Part shown: positions 43,151 through 52,790 of the stretch, piece by piece
Layout: the number at the start of each line of letters is the position of its first letter
Position numbering within the stretch: the first letter of the stretch is position 1
Program-made: the position numbers and the translations under genes
Assembly: GCA_964619405.1 (NCBI GenBank)
Contig: CAZUCF010000003.1
Location: 33,039 to 97,038, forward strand
Length of the DNA: 64,000 bases
Direction: 5' to 3'
DNA from: JABIDZ01 sp964619405
GTDB lineage: Archaea; Iainarchaeota; Iainarchaeia; Iainarchaeales; JAAZKV01
The notes under the pieces: generated by a model
Database searches by the model: none
The model's input: only the letters and a program-made list of their open reading frames with translations
Told to the model about the DNA's origin: nothing

Positions 43151-44578
43151 TTATGTGCACCCAGTGATAATACCACTTTCAATTGAGACTTGACAAGTAG
43201 TAGAACAATCACTTGCTGTACAAAGCCAATAACTACTAGTATCATCTATGCCTTGGTTTCCACTTGATGACTTAAAGCTAGTGCCAGTTTGTATATCCCC
43301 ACTCGCATAAATCCCACCAGTAGCATTTACAGCATAAGTATTATCAGTTAATTGAACACTATTAGCACCATCACTAAAATTACTAGTGCCTGAAACATTT
43401 AATGCGTATGTTCCATCATGCATAACAACATTAGTTGTTCCACTATTAAATTGACTCATTCCAGTAGCATTTACAGCATAAGTACCATCAGCCAAAGTAA
43501 TATTATTACTTGAACCATCTTCTAAATAACCAGCATAACCATTAACACCCAAACTAGCTTTATAACTACTATTATAAAATATTCCTGCTGCCGAACCATC
43601 AGAAAGTATTGCTATATTACTATTTGGGTCCACACTATAAATGTTTTGTGTTCCATCTAATATTTTTAAGGTAGAAAACCCATCAGTAAACAAACCATAC
43701 TCTGTCCCATTATATAATTCAACAGCATCACTACCCACATTCAAATAACTTGTGTACAAACCATATTCTGTGTAAATTCCGTCAGCCGGGTCATCAAACC
43801 AATCAAAAACGGTTTCATCGTTTGTACTAACTAATCGTGTTGCCATAATTCTGTGTGTTTTTATTGGATTTTGGGTTTCCCAAAAATAACTCTCCCCTCC
43901 AAAATCTCCTTTTAAAAATGAAACATCCCCACCAATACTAATTTCTCCAAACATCCCAGTTCCTGTTGTAGTTAAACCATTAGTACCTAAATTAACATCA
44001 GTAGTAGCACCAGTATAAGTAACATAACCACTCAAATCGGGTTGTGTGCTTAAACACTCTTGCACGTTATTTGCTTCAATACAAATGAGTGAGTTTGATG
44101 CCCCTTCAAAAAAAAGTGTTCCTGAAGTAATACTACTTTTTTTGCCAGGCATTAAGTCAAAGCCACCACTATCAAAAATTGATTCAGAATTTCCTACTTG
44201 GTAATGAAAGAAAACATCGCTGTAAGAGCATTCTCCTTCACAATCCCCTATGTTTGGAATAAAAACTGTTTTCTTTTCTTCTGGTAAAAAAATCATTGGT
44301 TCATCCACTAAAACTTGTTTTGAACCAATAGAATAACCAGCAAAATAAATTGGGTGTAATAAATTATTCTTCATAACAATTAATGCGTCACCATTATTAT
44401 CAACAATAGCCTCAAGAATTGCTATGGAACCAACTCCCCACTCTTGTTTGTTTTGCATTGTAGAAACTGGTCCAAAAAAACCAAAAAAATTTGTGATTAA
44501 AGCAGTAGCAATTAAAGCAATTGTTATAACCGCACCAATTATTGCTAAGTACTCTATTGTTGATTGTGCTCTTGACAT
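43151..44578 (-). CDS. pilin-type surface protein with phage-fibre-like repeats
   Basis: This 475 aa protein has a class III signal, SRAQSTIEYLAIIGAVITI, the same as that of the DGR target. A segment with VTYTGATTDVNLGTNGL resembles phage tail-fibre beta-helix proteins. Residues about 340-450 contain three imperfect repeats around TYAVNATG and DGTYALNVSG, each about 25 aa. It is probably exported and assembled on the cell surface, possibly as an adhesive pilus or fibre. Function is unproven. Confidence 0.75.
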   Translation of the reverse strand: MSRAQSTIEYLAIIGAVITIALIATALITNFFGFFGPVSTMQNKQEWGVGSIAILEAIVDNNGDALIVMKNNLLHPIYFAGYSIGSKQVLVDEPMIFLPEEKKTVFIPNIGDCEGECSYSDVFFHYQVGNSESIFDSGGFDLMPGKKSSITSGTLFFEGASNSLICIEANNVQECLSTQPDLSGYVTYTGATTDVNLGTNGLTTTGTGMFGEISIGGDVSFLKGDFGGESYFWETQNPIKTHRIMATRLVSTNDETVFDWFDDPADGIYTEYGLYTSYLNVGSDAVELYNGTEYGLFTDGFSTLKILDGTQNIYSVDPNSNIAILSDGSAAGIFYNSSYKASLGVNGYAGYLEDGSSNNITLADGTYAVNATGMSQFNSGTTNVVMHDGTYALNVSGTSNFSDGANSVQLTDNTYAVNATGGIYASGDIQTGTSFKSSSGNQGIDDTSSYWLCTASDCSTTCQVSIESGIITGCT

Positions 44579-44766
44579 TACACCACATTAATAATAACAA
44601 TTTAAAGTATAATAATTTTTCTAAAGAAAAAAAGCAAGGAAAAAAATTTAAAAAATATTATTAAAAAACAAAAAATAAATATTGTTTATAAAAAACAAAA
44701 ATTAATTCAATTAAAATTAATGCTTTCAAAAAAATTATTATAAATAGAATTATTTTAAACACAAAT

Positions 44767-45813
44767 TTATTGTTGCAACCAATCTTTTAATTTTCCAAGA
44801 ACCACAAATTCTTTTTTTTGTAAATCAATAGTATTTTTGCAACCAGATAAAAACGAAGCTATTTCCATTTCTTTCTTAAAATTTTTTAAATAACTTTTTA
44901 CTCCTAAAAAACCATTTTTTTGTTGTTCTTTTAAAATTGGCAAAGCATTTCCAACCATGTCAGCTCCAAGAACAATTGATTTTACTGCTTCAAGACCATT
45001 TCTTATTCCACCAGAAGCAACAATCTTTTTGTCAGAATGAGAAATAGCATTTTTTGTTTCTATAACACTTACTGCTGTTGGAACCCCTATATCCCGAAAC
45101 ATTTCTCCAAAACTTTTTTTGTGCCTTAACGCATCTACTCTTGTCCAACTTGTGCCCCCAGCACCTTCTACATCAATTGCTTTTATTTTTGTTTTAGCTA
45201 AGTGTTTTGCAATTTCAAAATTTATTCCATGCCCCACTTCTTTTACATATACTGGAACAGAAATTTCTTCAGAAAACAAGCCTATTTTTTCTATTAAATT
45301 TGAAAAATTTGTGTCGCCCTCTGGTTGCATTGCTTCTTGTGCTGAATTAATGTGTATTGCTAGAGCATCAGCTTCTATTTTTTGTAATACTTCATTTATT
45401 TTTTTAGGAGAATAATTATTTAATTGAGCAACGCCAAGGTTTCCTGCAAGAAAAATGTCGGGTGCTACGCCTCTAACATAATAAGTGTTTGTTAGTCCTG
45501 GTTTTTCAATCATTGCACGCATGCTTCCAAGCCCCATGCCAACACCTATTTCTTGACACGCTTTCGCAATATCTAAGTTAACTTTTTTTGATATTTGTGC
45601 TCCACCCGTAATAGCTGAAACCAAGAAAGGAAAAGAAAAATTTTTTCCAAGAAAATTTGTTGATAAATCTACTTCTCCTAAATCAATTTCTGGTAAAGAA
45701 AAATAATCAAGTTCAACATATTCAAGCAAAGTCGTTTTATCTTTAAATGAAACATCTTTTTGTGTACACAAGTTTAAATGATCTACTTTTCTTTTTTCTG
45801 TTTGTGATACCAT
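44767..45813 (-). CDS. fni: isopentenyl-diphosphate isomerase, type 2
   Basis: The FMN enzyme interconverts IPP and DMAPP. The 348 aa TIM-barrel protein has KRKVDHLNLC near the start, PFLVSAITGGA, GLGSMRAM, and KAIDVEGAGGTSW with GGIRNGLEAVKS near the flavin-phosphate site. I chose ATG 45813 because the frame opener at 45819 is TTG. It supplies DMAPP for UbiX and for GGPP synthase, which follows on the same strand after the divergent kinase-like gene. Confidence 0.95.
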   Translation of the reverse strand: MVSQTEKRKVDHLNLCTQKDVSFKDKTTLLEYVELDYFSLPEIDLGEVDLSTNFLGKNFSFPFLVSAITGGAQISKKVNLDIAKACQEIGVGMGLGSMRAMIEKPGLTNTYYVRGVAPDIFLAGNLGVAQLNNYSPKKINEVLQKIEADALAIHINSAQEAMQPEGDTNFSNLIEKIGLFSEEISVPVYVKEVGHGINFEIAKHLAKTKIKAIDVEGAGGTSWTRVDALRHKKSFGEMFRDIGVPTAVSVIETKNAISHSDKKIVASGGIRNGLEAVKSIVLGADMVGNALPILKEQQKNGFLGVKSYLKNFKKEMEIASFLSGCKNTIDLQKKEFVVLGKLKDWLQQ

Positions 45814-45893
45814 AGACAAGTAAAGAATTAAACTTATTTAAATTGTTTTGTTTACTCAAAAGTTTTAAAACTTGTAACAAACAATACTTATTC

Positions 45894-46823
45894 ATGAACA
45901 AGGCAGGGCAACAAAAACTAAAACAAAGATTGCTTGATAAGAAACACAGCATTGTAACACATAATTGGTTAGTTAATGGTGAGCAAAAAGAGCGAACTAT
46001 TTCAAGAAGAATTGTTAGCAACGAAAAAATGCGGGACAGAGTGAACAGAGTAATGCGTGCTAGTTTTTCTGCAAAAACAAGACAAAGAAACAAAAAAAGT
46101 TTTAAAGAAGGTAATAACGCAATAATTTTTTTTAACAAAAAACGGGGCCATGCTGTAAAGGTTTTTGGGCAAGGCTCAATAGGAGACCATTATTCTAAAA
46201 CAAGGACTTTTCAACAAAATTTATCTTATTGTCTTGCAATGATTAATGGTCAAACGATTTCAGAACTAGATTCTAACATTAAAAAGATTAGGGCGCGAGT
46301 AAAAAGAATGAAGTCAAGTAAAATTAATCCAAATAGTTTTGATCCAAAACCAGAGACAATAATTAGACAATTAATCCAAGAAAAAAAAGAGGTTTTGGTT
46401 TTACAACAAGAAAAACTAAAGGATTCTTTTTGGAATAGTAAGCCATTAAAAAAAGGGTATATTCCTTTTGTTTATTCTATAAGAACACCAAAAATATTTT
46501 CTGAACACAGATTAAAAAGTAGAGAATACGCTGTTTCAATGGAGTATGTTAGAGGGCCAAATTTAAGTGAGTTGTTAGAAGCATTAGATAAAAAAGTTAG
46601 AACCAAGACTGGTAGGAACGCTGAATTGTTTTTGAAACAAAACAAATTAGATAAAGAAGAAACCAGAGTAAAAATTACTGAGATAAGCAAGGCCATAAAT
46701 AATTCTGTTTTACCAAGAACACAAAATACTGTTACCCCTTTTATTCCAAGATTAGATTCTTTTATTGTTGAAGGAATTGATCGGTTTGGGAATTTTAAAC
46801 TGGTTCTTGTTGATAATGCATAA
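45894..46823 (+). CDS. kinase-fold-like protein of unknown function
   Basis: This 309 aa protein shows faint signs of a protein-kinase-like fold: GHAVKVFG like the ATP-lysine strand, EYAVSMEYVRGPNLSELLEAL like the hinge, and NFKLVLVDNA near the C-terminus like the metal-binding segment. The catalytic HxD loop is not recognisable, so it may be a pseudokinase or an aminoglycoside/ABC1-like relative. The N-terminal 100 residues are very basic. ATG 45894 follows a TATA-like CAATACTTA. Confidence 0.5.
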   Translation: MNKAGQQKLKQRLLDKKHSIVTHNWLVNGEQKERTISRRIVSNEKMRDRVNRVMRASFSAKTRQRNKKSFKEGNNAIIFFNKKRGHAVKVFGQGSIGDHYSKTRTFQQNLSYCLAMINGQTISELDSNIKKIRARVKRMKSSKINPNSFDPKPETIIRQLIQEKKEVLVLQQEKLKDSFWNSKPLKKGYIPFVYSIRTPKIFSEHRLKSREYAVSMEYVRGPNLSELLEALDKKVRTKTGRNAELFLKQNKLDKEETRVKITEISKAINNSVLPRTQNTVTPFIPRLDSFIVEGIDRFGNFKLVLVDNA

Positions 46824-46914
46824 CAATAAAAAAATTATTTAAAAAAAACTAATTAGCATTTGAGACTAATTAAAAATCAAGATAAAAAAATAATTTAATT
46901 ACTTATGCTATTAA

Positions 46915-49392
46915 TCAAATTTTTCTGTCAACTAAATATTCAGCAAATTTTTTTAGGATTTTTTTTGCATTACTTTCTTTTAAAACAGAATCAATTTCGC
47001 TCCAAGCTTCTTCAACCATTTTTTCTGCAATTTTTTTTGAGTAATCAATCCCATCGTATTTATTTATTATATCAAGTGCTTCTTGTAATTCTTTTTCTTT
47101 TGTTGTGTGAGAATCAAGAATTTCTATTAACCTTTTCTTGTCTTCTTTAGAAGCAACTTCAAGTGTTCTTATCACAATCAAAGTTCTTTTTCCCTCATGA
47201 ATGTCTCCACCAATAGAACCTTTTTTTTCTTTAAATTCTTGTTCAGTTAACTCTAGAATATCGTCTTGTATTTGGAAACCCACTCCAATAATTTGGCCAA
47301 AATTCCCAAGTGCTTCAAACTGTTTTTTTGTTGAATTACCAATTATTGCTCCTAATTGGCAAGCAAATTTTGTTAGAACCCCTGTTTTTGATAAACACAT
47401 ATTTAAGTATTGTGACTCGTTAGGAGTAAAGCCACCATGGTGCCAAGCAATATCCCAAACTTGCCCAGAACAAACCCTAAGCATTTCTTTAATATACAAA
47501 TCATAAATTTGTAATTTTTTTTCATTAGAAAAAGAAAAATCATTATTCATTATTTTTATCATTGGCCAATAATACATTATTGTTCCTGTGTTAACAGCAG
47601 TGTCAACACCAAATTTTTTGTGAGTGCAGGGTTCTCCTCTTCTTGATTTTGAATCATCTTCCACATCATCTTGCATCAAAGTATTGTGGACTATTATCCC
47701 ATTACAAATATATGAGTGTGTTTCTTCTACTTCAATATCAAATGTTTGAATTGGCTCTCCTTCTATTATTTCTCTTACTTCAACAAAGCCTATTTTTTCA
47801 AAATCAGTTTGTTCTGGCATGAAAGGCACTTTTTCTTTTTGTCTTAAAGTTACTTGTCTAACAAATTGTCTTGATAATCTTTGAGTGTTAGTTGTTGATT
47901 CTGAACCAATTTCTTGAGCAACTCTTTCTGTTGAACTAACATCAAAACCAAAAAGAACGGATTCTTTTTTTATTGAATTAGAAAAGTGCTTGTTTGAAAT
48001 AATTTTTTTATTAATGTTGCTTGTAACAAAACCAAGGCTATCTAATAACATTTTCATTTGAGTCATTAGCTCTTCGTTTGCACAATCAAAACACACGTAC
48101 CCTTTTTTGTTAATGTGTCCATCTGAATCAATATATCCTTTAATAAAAGCTAATTTGTGTTCTCTTGGAAGAGAAAAAACCCAATTAGGAATATTTATTT
48201 CTAAATGATTTTTTTTTAAACCCAAGTAATCAAATAAATTTGCTAGTGCAGTTGAACAAAGAGTAATTCTTTCTTTATACTGCGATGGCTCAGATTCAAA
48301 TACTTTCTTTGCTAGCAAAACATATTCTTCCCTGCCTTCAATATTTTTTGGTAAGCATAATTCAACCTTGTCTTTCGCAATATGACCATCACCAATTATT
48401 AAACCACAAATTTGTGCTAGTTCTTTAGTCATCATTGTTGGAATAACATATCTATCTTTAAAATTTTTTTCAAAAAAAGGAATTTCTGGAAGAACTCCTT
48501 CATCAGAATACACATTTTTTCCAACAACTAACAAATCACCTTTTTCCAATTTTTTTGCCCTAACCCATTTAAACTCTATTTTTGGTTGTTCGAACACACA
48601 TTGTTTTTTTTCAAAATTATTCCAGTCTAAACCATATTCTTCAACTAAATAATCAACGAACTCTTCAGGCAAGTAACAATTTTTATAACCCCTAATTGAA
48701 TTAAAAATTGCTCTTGAATTTAAACCACCAAAATCACTTTTTTTAAATGCTTCTTTAACTAATGAAAAAGTTGATTGTTTTTTGGCACGAGCTTTTTCTT
48801 CAATTAGACACAATGTTTTTTTGTTTACTTTATAATGAAATTTTTGTTCTTTTTGAACTGATAAAAACGGGTGCTCTTCAGTTACACTAATAGTTCTATT
48901 ATTACTAATTACTTTTAAAACTTTTTTTACACCATTGTCGTGCTTAAAAGAAACTCTTCTTTCTTTTATTCTACCAAATTTGTCAACTGACAAAACATAA
49001 TCTCCGATATTAACATCTTTAATTTTTTTTGGCGAGCCATCAGCCATCCAAACTAAAGCATTTTCGTCAACACAACCATTGTGAATTAACTCTACTATTG
49101 GTGCTAATTTTAAACCATCGCCCCATTTTCCACCAACCGATTCTGCACAAATACAAGTTAGTATTGGCCTAAATCTTTTTCCTCCTCTGTCAAGCAAATC
49201 CCAAATTGGTTCATTACAACCAGCCGAGTAAGCATTTAAATCTAATTCAAAAACAGTTTTTCCTAATGCATTTTCAACCCATTCTTTTATTGCTTTTCTG
49301 GGAATAAATTTTTCTAATTCTTTTTCAATAATCGGAACTTCTTTTTTTAAAAAGGATTTTATATCCATTTTTGTGTCTTTTTCTGAAACCAT
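46915..49392 (-). CDS. geranylgeranyl diphosphate synthase with intein
   Basis: This trans-prenyltransferase elongates DMAPP/IPP to the C20 chain of archaeal lipids. GGKRFRPIL, PIVELIHNG, then (after the intein) DDVEDDSKSRRGEP (first Asp-rich motif), GFQIQDDILEL (second) and IHEGKRTLI are present. The second motif ends in Glu instead of Asp. The spliced chain is 361 aa, the usual size. It stands alone on the minus strand. The 464 aa intein lies between GGPP residues 106 and 107. Confidence 0.93.
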   Translation of the reverse strand: MVSEKDTKMDIKSFLKKEVPIIEKELEKFIPRKAIKEWVENALGKTVFELDLNAYSAGCNEPIWDLLDRGGKRFRPILTCICAESVGGKWGDGLKLAPIVELIHNGCVDENALVWMADGSPKKIKDVNIGDYVLSVDKFGRIKERRVSFKHDNGVKKVLKVISNNRTISVTEEHPFLSVQKEQKFHYKVNKKTLCLIEEKARAKKQSTFSLVKEAFKKSDFGGLNSRAIFNSIRGYKNCYLPEEFVDYLVEEYGLDWNNFEKKQCVFEQPKIEFKWVRAKKLEKGDLLVVGKNVYSDEGVLPEIPFFEKNFKDRYVIPTMMTKELAQICGLIIGDGHIAKDKVELCLPKNIEGREEYVLLAKKVFESEPSQYKERITLCSTALANLFDYLGLKKNHLEINIPNWVFSLPREHKLAFIKGYIDSDGHINKKGYVCFDCANEELMTQMKMLLDSLGFVTSNINKKIISNKHFSNSIKKESVLFGFDVSSTERVAQEIGSESTTNTQRLSRQFVRQVTLRQKEKVPFMPEQTDFEKIGFVEVREIIEGEPIQTFDIEVEETHSYICNGIIVHNTLMQDDVEDDSKSRRGEPCTHKKFGVDTAVNTGTIMYYWPMIKIMNNDFSFSNEKKLQIYDLYIKEMLRVCSGQVWDIAWHHGGFTPNESQYLNMCLSKTGVLTKFACQLGAIIGNSTKKQFEALGNFGQIIGVGFQIQDDILELTEQEFKEKKGSIGGDIHEGKRTLIVIRTLEVASKEDKKRLIEILDSHTTKEKELQEALDIINKYDGIDYSKKIAEKMVEEAWSEIDSVLKESNAKKILKKFAEYLVDRKI
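47683..49074 (-). mobile_element. intein with LAGLIDADG homing endonuclease in GGPP synthase
   Basis: The 464 aa intein starts at Cys (CVDENALVWMADG) and ends IVHN before the +1 residue Thr. Block B is TEEHPFLSV. Its two endonuclease helices are ICGLIIGDGH and FIKGYIDSDGH, with the acidic residues kept. A helical segment of about 60 residues is inserted between the splicing N-part and the endonuclease. The site interrupts the substrate-binding helix just before the Asp-rich DDVED motif. Confidence 0.93.
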
Positions 49393-49561
49393 TTTACCAA
49401 AAAATATTATGACACAAGTAGTTAAAAAGATAACATTTTTACAAAAAAAATAACAAAACTATGAAAACAATTAAATCAAAAAGACTACAAAAATATAAAA
49501 AAATTATTTAAAAAAAAGTAATATGAATCAAAAAAATAATAGTTATTTAAAAAAGTAATAG

Positions 49562-52500
49562 TTATTTTTCGCTTAATTGTTCTTCAAGTATCTTATTGAG
49601 TAATTCTAAAAATTCATCTAATCTTTCAGATGGTATTTTCATTCCGGCTGCTATTGAATTGTGCACAATTAAACCATTCGCCATAAAATTTTTTGTTTTT
49701 GGGATAGATAAGTCAAGAAAACCATTTTTATACCCCAAACTTTTTTTTGATTTAATCTCATAAAATGTTAAATGCTGGCTATTAACTATTTTGTCTAACC
49801 ACTTAATTTTATTTAAACAATCTATGGGTATTTTGTACTTATTTTTTAAAATCGGATAAATAAAATATTTATTTAAAGAATGATAATTCATTCTTTTAGT
49901 TTTGATTCTTGAATATAACACATTATAATCAAATAATTCTCTTGAAATATTATTTTGTTTTATAAATTTTCGCATAAACCCATAAGTTATTGGTGAAAAC
50001 AACATTGAATTTCTTTTTTTCTTTGACTGTTTTTTTATTATTTTTTTTAACAAAATATCTTTTTTCCCATTTTGTGTAAAACCTATTTTCTTTTGAAATA
50101 TTTTAATGGAATCAAAATCAGTAATATCTAAAACAAATGATCTTTTTGAATTAAATTTATTTGTTTTTTTTGTTTTAACTTCTCTAAAATTAGATTTTAC
50201 TCCAAATCTCAAAAGAAGTATTTGAACTGTTTTAAGTAAATATTCATCCACTAGCCTTATCATAATAAATCTATCAAAAACACAGGCTTCTGCATCGAAC
50301 AAACCACTAATATAACTTGCTAAAATATTATTTTTCGAAATCATTATTTTTTTTGGGACATTTAAATTACCAGTCAGTAATTTGAGTTCGGGAAAATTTT
50401 TTTCAAAAAATCGGCACAAATCCGCAGAATAAATACGTATTTTTTTATAATTACCCATATCAATTAAAGTTGATTTTAAAGAAAAATTGTTTAAAATTGA
50501 TTTTTGAAATTTTTCTAAAATTTTTCTATCTGATTCTTTAGCTTCAATTCTTTTTTTACCAATATTTCCGTCACTTTGAATATAACCAAGAAGCCAAGCT
50601 ATTTCGAAATTTAGTTTGTTTGAATTACAAACAAACTTTTTTTCAATAAATTGTGAATAAAAATACTTTTTTGATATTTTGAGTAATGAAAGATACTCAA
50701 TTAAATGACTTTCAATAATTTTGTGTGACCTAAACTGTTCTAAAGCATTAATACTACACAAATTATTTTCAAATGACAAGAGTTTGTTTGTTAATTCTTT
50801 TTTTGATAATTTTAATTTTAAACGTTTATTTTTTAAAAAGTTCGAACTTTCTTTCTTTAAATAAATAAATTTATTATTTATTAATTTAATATCTTGTCCC
50901 GCAAAAGGAATTTTTTTGACACCCAAAACAAAATCTTTTTCCAACAAATCTTTAGCTTTTACTTCAACTAAACTAAAATTTTCAAATTTAAAAAAACGGT
51001 GTTCTTCTGAAGAAATTATTTCTGTATTTTTTGTTTTAAATGAAATGGTTTTTTTCTTTTTTGATACAAAAACTTTATCGCATTTTGAATTTATTAAATT
51101 AAAATTAGAATTACTTAACAAATAGTCTGTTTTTATTATTTCTGATATTTTACAAATTTCCCCTCTTTTTTTTTGAACTAGTGTGTCAGGATGCAAACAA
51201 TGGCCACCACCTTGAACTCCAATAATCTCTTTTTCTATTTGTTTAAAGGCTTTACCTAAATTAAGGCCTTTTCTAATGAGTGCTTGGGTGCCTCTACCAG
51301 AAACTTTTATTGTATTATCTTCGTTTCGTGCTAAAGCGATTATTGGTTTGTCTTCATTTATTACTGAACCATATAACATGCCAGCAATTATTCCTACAAG
51401 AGAATCTTGTATTGCGTCTTTTGCATCAAAAAAATAAAATGACTTTTTTTCTTCAACACCATTAGCATTAACAAATTCAATTCCTTTTCTTAATTCTCTT
51501 TTGTGTTCTTCTATAAGCAATAATAATTTTCCATAATAACTATTTGAACTCCTATTCCCCAAACAAACTTGTAATGCTACTTCTGGCATAGCATGTCTAC
51601 CTGCAGAATTACAAGCTGTTGCAAATTCTTTTGCATCGCGCAAAGGACTTTTTAATAATTCTTTTTCAAGAGTATAAACTTCTCCAATCAAAGATTGTAT
51701 TTTCCATTCGGGAACCCCTTGTTCTGACAAATGAATTATTAGAGCAGAAGAGAGTACTTGCTTTTGTTCTATTGAAAGATCTTCATATGAAAGCCACTCA
51801 TCATTAAAAGAGTCTTTTAATGGAATATTATTTTGTTTCAAAAAAGCAACACAATTTTCTTCGCTTGCTGTTAACCCAGGAATAATTGGTGAAGAAGAAA
51901 ACATTAGAAATGATACTAGTGGCCGAGAAATTCTACCATATAATCTCAAATCATTTTTAACAAAAAGAATTTTTTCTTTTACAGCAATATCAATTATTTT
52001 TCTATTCAAACCAATTAGTTTTCCTGAAAAATCTTGCATGTCCCCAACAGCACCAACAATAGCCAAACCAGATAAATCAACATTTTTTTTATTTAATGCA
52101 AGAGCAAAAAAGAATGCTGTTCCAGAACCGCTTAACTCTTTTCCGCCATCAATACCATAAAATAATGGGTTAATGTGCCGCGGAATTTTTGTTCCAAGAG
52201 TAATCAAAAAATCGTTTTCAGATTCTTTATTTTCAATACTTTGATTTTTTTTTCCTTGCGTAACGGAATCGGGCTCACCACAAGACCAGATCGCCCGTAC
52301 GGAATCGGGCTCACCACAAGACCGGATCGCCCGTACGGAATCGGGCTGGTGGTGATCCAAAATAAATAAATTTTTTTTGCCCAAACCATTAATTAAATGG
52401 TCTAATTGGCCCGAACCAAAATCTACAAACAAATATGTTTTTCCAAGTTTTTTTATTTCATCAATGTTTTCTTTGTATAATTGTTTTAAACACAAGTGCG

Positions 52501-52666
52501 TTACTTTTTTTCCTTCTCTTTCCAACGCTTTTATTGCTATTGCTCCACTTGTAATACCATCAGCGTCATAATGATGAATAACCACTATTGAATCACTATG
52601 TTTTATCTCACAAGCAAATTTTTCTAAATCTAAAAAAAAATTTTCTTCAAACCTTTGTTCAACCAT
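49562..52666 (-). CDS. recJ: RecJ/GAN-like DHH single-strand exonuclease with intein
   Basis: This DHH-DHHA1 phosphoesterase is probably the archaeal RecJ-like or GINS-associated nuclease, acting on single-stranded DNA or RNA. Motif I is IHHYDADGITSG, motif II is in YLFVDFG, motif III is ILDHHQ and motif IV is VGAVGDMQDF. The DHHA1 motif GGGH is interrupted by a 514 aa intein before SIAAGMKIP. The spliced chain is 520 aa. Just after DHH the sequence holds 12-aa repeats (PDSVRAI.SCGE) from a GC-rich tandem repeat. Gene function beyond the family is not fixed. Confidence 0.9.
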   Translation of the reverse strand: MVEQRFEENFFLDLEKFACEIKHSDSIVVIHHYDADGITSGAIAIKALEREGKKVTHLCLKQLYKENIDEIKKLGKTYLFVDFGSGQLDHLINGLGKKNLFILDHHQPDSVRAIRSCGEPDSVRAIWSCGEPDSVTQGKKNQSIENKESENDFLITLGTKIPRHINPLFYGIDGGKELSGSGTAFFFALALNKKNVDLSGLAIVGAVGDMQDFSGKLIGLNRKIIDIAVKEKILFVKNDLRLYGRISRPLVSFLMFSSSPIIPGLTASEENCVAFLKQNNIPLKDSFNDEWLSYEDLSIEQKQVLSSALIIHLSEQGVPEWKIQSLIGEVYTLEKELLKSPLRDAKEFATACNSAGRHAMPEVALQVCLGNRSSNSYYGKLLLLIEEHKRELRKGIEFVNANGVEEKKSFYFFDAKDAIQDSLVGIIAGMLYGSVINEDKPIIALARNEDNTIKVSGRGTQALIRKGLNLGKAFKQIEKEIIGVQGGGHCLHPDTLVQKKRGEICKISEIIKTDYLLSNSNFNLINSKCDKVFVSKKKKTISFKTKNTEIISSEEHRFFKFENFSLVEVKAKDLLEKDFVLGVKKIPFAGQDIKLINNKFIYLKKESSNFLKNKRLKLKLSKKELTNKLLSFENNLCSINALEQFRSHKIIESHLIEYLSLLKISKKYFYSQFIEKKFVCNSNKLNFEIAWLLGYIQSDGNIGKKRIEAKESDRKILEKFQKSILNNFSLKSTLIDMGNYKKIRIYSADLCRFFEKNFPELKLLTGNLNVPKKIMISKNNILASYISGLFDAEACVFDRFIMIRLVDEYLLKTVQILLLRFGVKSNFREVKTKKTNKFNSKRSFVLDITDFDSIKIFQKKIGFTQNGKKDILLKKIIKKQSKKKRNSMLFSPITYGFMRKFIKQNNISRELFDYNVLYSRIKTKRMNYHSLNKYFIYPILKNKYKIPIDCLNKIKWLDKIVNSQHLTFYEIKSKKSLGYKNGFLDLSIPKTKNFMANGLIVHNSIAAGMKIPSERLDEFLELLNKILEEQLSEK
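49658..51199 (-). mobile_element. intein with LAGLIDADG homing endonuclease in recJ-like gene
   Basis: The 514 aa intein starts with Cys (CLHPDTLVQKKRG) and ends IVHN before the +1 residue Ser. A Block B-like SSEEHRFF and two endonuclease helices, WLLGYIQSDGN and YISGLFDAEA, are visible. The second has Glu in place of the metal-binding Asp. It is inserted in the DHHA1 GGGH motif, so splicing is needed for function. Confidence 0.93.
52265..52347. repeat. GC-rich 36-bp tandem repeat within the recJ-like gene
   Basis: A 36-bp unit at 52265-52300 repeats at 52301-52336 with one base change, plus a partial third copy (52337-52347). It encodes two 12-aa copies, PDSVRAIRSCGE and PDSVRAIWSCGE. The unit is much richer in G and C than the gene around it and is in frame, just after the DHH motif. 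Confidence 0.9.
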
Positions 52667-52790
52667 AAAAAATTAATTGAGAAAAAATATTATAAATTGG
52701 AACAAAGTGTTGTGCCGAGCCCACCTTTCGAATTATTTAAACAAATTATAAAAAAGCACTTTTAAATTACTTTCAGTACAATAATTTGCT

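Noticed and set aside
52265..52347. CRISPR-like repeat
   Set aside because: The 36-bp units are directly adjacent with no spacer and are in frame within a gene.
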